Part shown: piece after piece, positions 63,458 through 64,000 of the stretch | Position numbering within the stretch: the stretch's first letter is position 1 | Layout: each line of letters begins with the position of its first letter | DNA from: G963664585 sp963664585 | GTDB lineage: Bacteria > Bacillota > Clostridia > Oscillospirales > Ruminococcaceae | Assembly (NCBI GenBank): GCA_963664585.2 | Contig: CAXXEO010000002.1 | Location: 176,156-240,155, forward strand | Length of the DNA: 64,000 nucleotides | Direction of reading: 5' to 3' | Made by a program: the position numbers and the translations under genes | Notes under the pieces: model-generated | What the model saw: the letters and a program-made list of their open reading frames with translations, nothing else | What the model was told of the DNA's origin: nothing | Database searches by the model: none

Positions 63458-63550
63458 GAAATATGTTAATTGGCAAGCAGAATGGGAAGGCACATTTCTT
63501 TCCTGTGCCGGGGAAAAAATGATTATATAAAAAAGTGGGAGGATCTCTAT

Positions 63551-64000
63551 ATGGCTAAAACTTCATCTGGCTTTCTTCGAACTCCACGCCAGATTGCATT
63601 CTTTTTGGGCTTTTTCGCCCTGCTGGGTGCTGCCTTCTCACTGGCCTATCCCTATGTGAAAAAAGCCGGTGTGATTAGAGACACCGGACAAGCTACCATT
63701 TCTGCCCTTGCCCCCCTTTCAATTGCCATAGCCCACTATTCCGTCGCTGACATTTCCACCATGATGGGCTATTCCCGGTATCACACAGGAGTACAAATCA
63801 CTTTCGGCTTTACTCACCGAGGTGTGTGACGCAGGGGGTTACAGTGAGGTCTCCATCATTTTTCGCGGTGTAGGAGGAAAATCCTACTACCTTGCCAGTT
63901 CCAACTATCGGGACAATGCAACCGTTGATGTGGATTTTCCCACACCAGGAAGCGAATATCCAGCCAAAAGCTATAGAGGGATCACACAAGCTGTAGATTC
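63551..64000 (+). CDS. Membrane protein with extracytoplasmic domain, frameshifted and cut by window edge
   Basis: Starts MAKTSSGFLRTPRQIAFFLG at ATG 63551 behind GGGAGGAT. One transmembrane helix (about residues 14-32), then an apparently external domain. The first frame stops at 63829, but another frame continues from about 63800 with SLSALLTEVCDAGGYSEVSI and IIFRGVGGKSYYLASSNYR to the window end. One base too many in CAAATCA near 63797 would explain it. Unrecognised family; the topology would fit a sensor protein, but nothing catalytic is visible. Confidence 0.6.

Overview
The window looks like a chromosomal segment of an anaerobic, endospore-forming member of the Clostridia. A family such as Oscillospiraceae/Ruminococcaceae is my inference; no rRNA gene is present to settle it. 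The evidence is gene content and order: prkC-prpC-rlmN-rsmB-Zn peptidase-fmt-def-priA-coaBC-rpoZ-gmk-remA-yicC; scpA-scpB-DUF2953-gerW-dacB-rluB; DUF512-der-plsY-gpsA; the darA-holB-ricT-trmN6-rsmI block; and the sporulation genes spoIIE, gerW, ricT and a dacB/dacF-type carboxypeptidase. GTG and TTG starts are common and ribosome binding sites are strong. I saw no tRNA, rRNA, CRISPR array or prophage.

Layout. 0-19.75 kb is almost all minus strand and holds two long housekeeping runs. 19.9-21.2 kb has rpmB and an AT-rich voltage-gated K+ channel gene on the plus strand. 21.3-30.3 kb is minus strand: glycerolipid genes with der, rpmF with its YceD partner, a small P-loop protein, a frameshifted pgi and a DD-carboxypeptidase. 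30.7-35.9 kb is plus strand: mtaB and single-chain purL. 35.9-37.3 kb is a small AT-rich patch with a 49-aa conserved-type protein, a ribbon-helix-helix-like protein and an HD hydrolase. 37.4-45.7 kb has a phosphoesterase, an O-acetylhomoserine sulfhydrylase, a third DD-carboxypeptidase, two DUF975 paralogues and spoIIE. 46.2-49.7 kb has gltX and trpS, convergent, with an IS200-type element between them. 50-58.3 kb has amino-acid PLP enzymes and a yaa/yab-like block (yaaO-type decarboxylase, darA, holB, ricT, ferredoxin, trmN6, rsmI). 58.4-64 kb holds femX-like, queG, nrdJ and a membrane protein, all with single-base frameshifts.

The most unusual content is intergenic. About twenty palindromic elements share a CCCCGCC-(3 nt)-GGCGGGG type apex but carry different, internally complementary arms. 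Seven copies form one sharply bounded family of about 106 bp with imperfect terminal inverted repeats (TATAGTTGATTAACTT / TATAGCCAATTAACTT). Other copies form a second TATAGC-ended family and a third, smaller family. They sit in operon gaps, next to ribosome binding sites, and in two places supply the stop codon of the adjacent gene. In nearly identical copies the apex trinucleotide flips between GAA and TTC.

Regulation visible in the sequence: tandem NrdR-box-like sites 31 bp apart upstream of nrdJ, a spoIIE promoter with a TATAAT box 21 bp from a 0A-box-like site, and clear sigma-A-type promoters for rpmB and gltX. Frameshifts are concentrated at the right end (mostly +1 in short homopolymers), so sequencing or assembly error is a serious alternative to real gene decay there.
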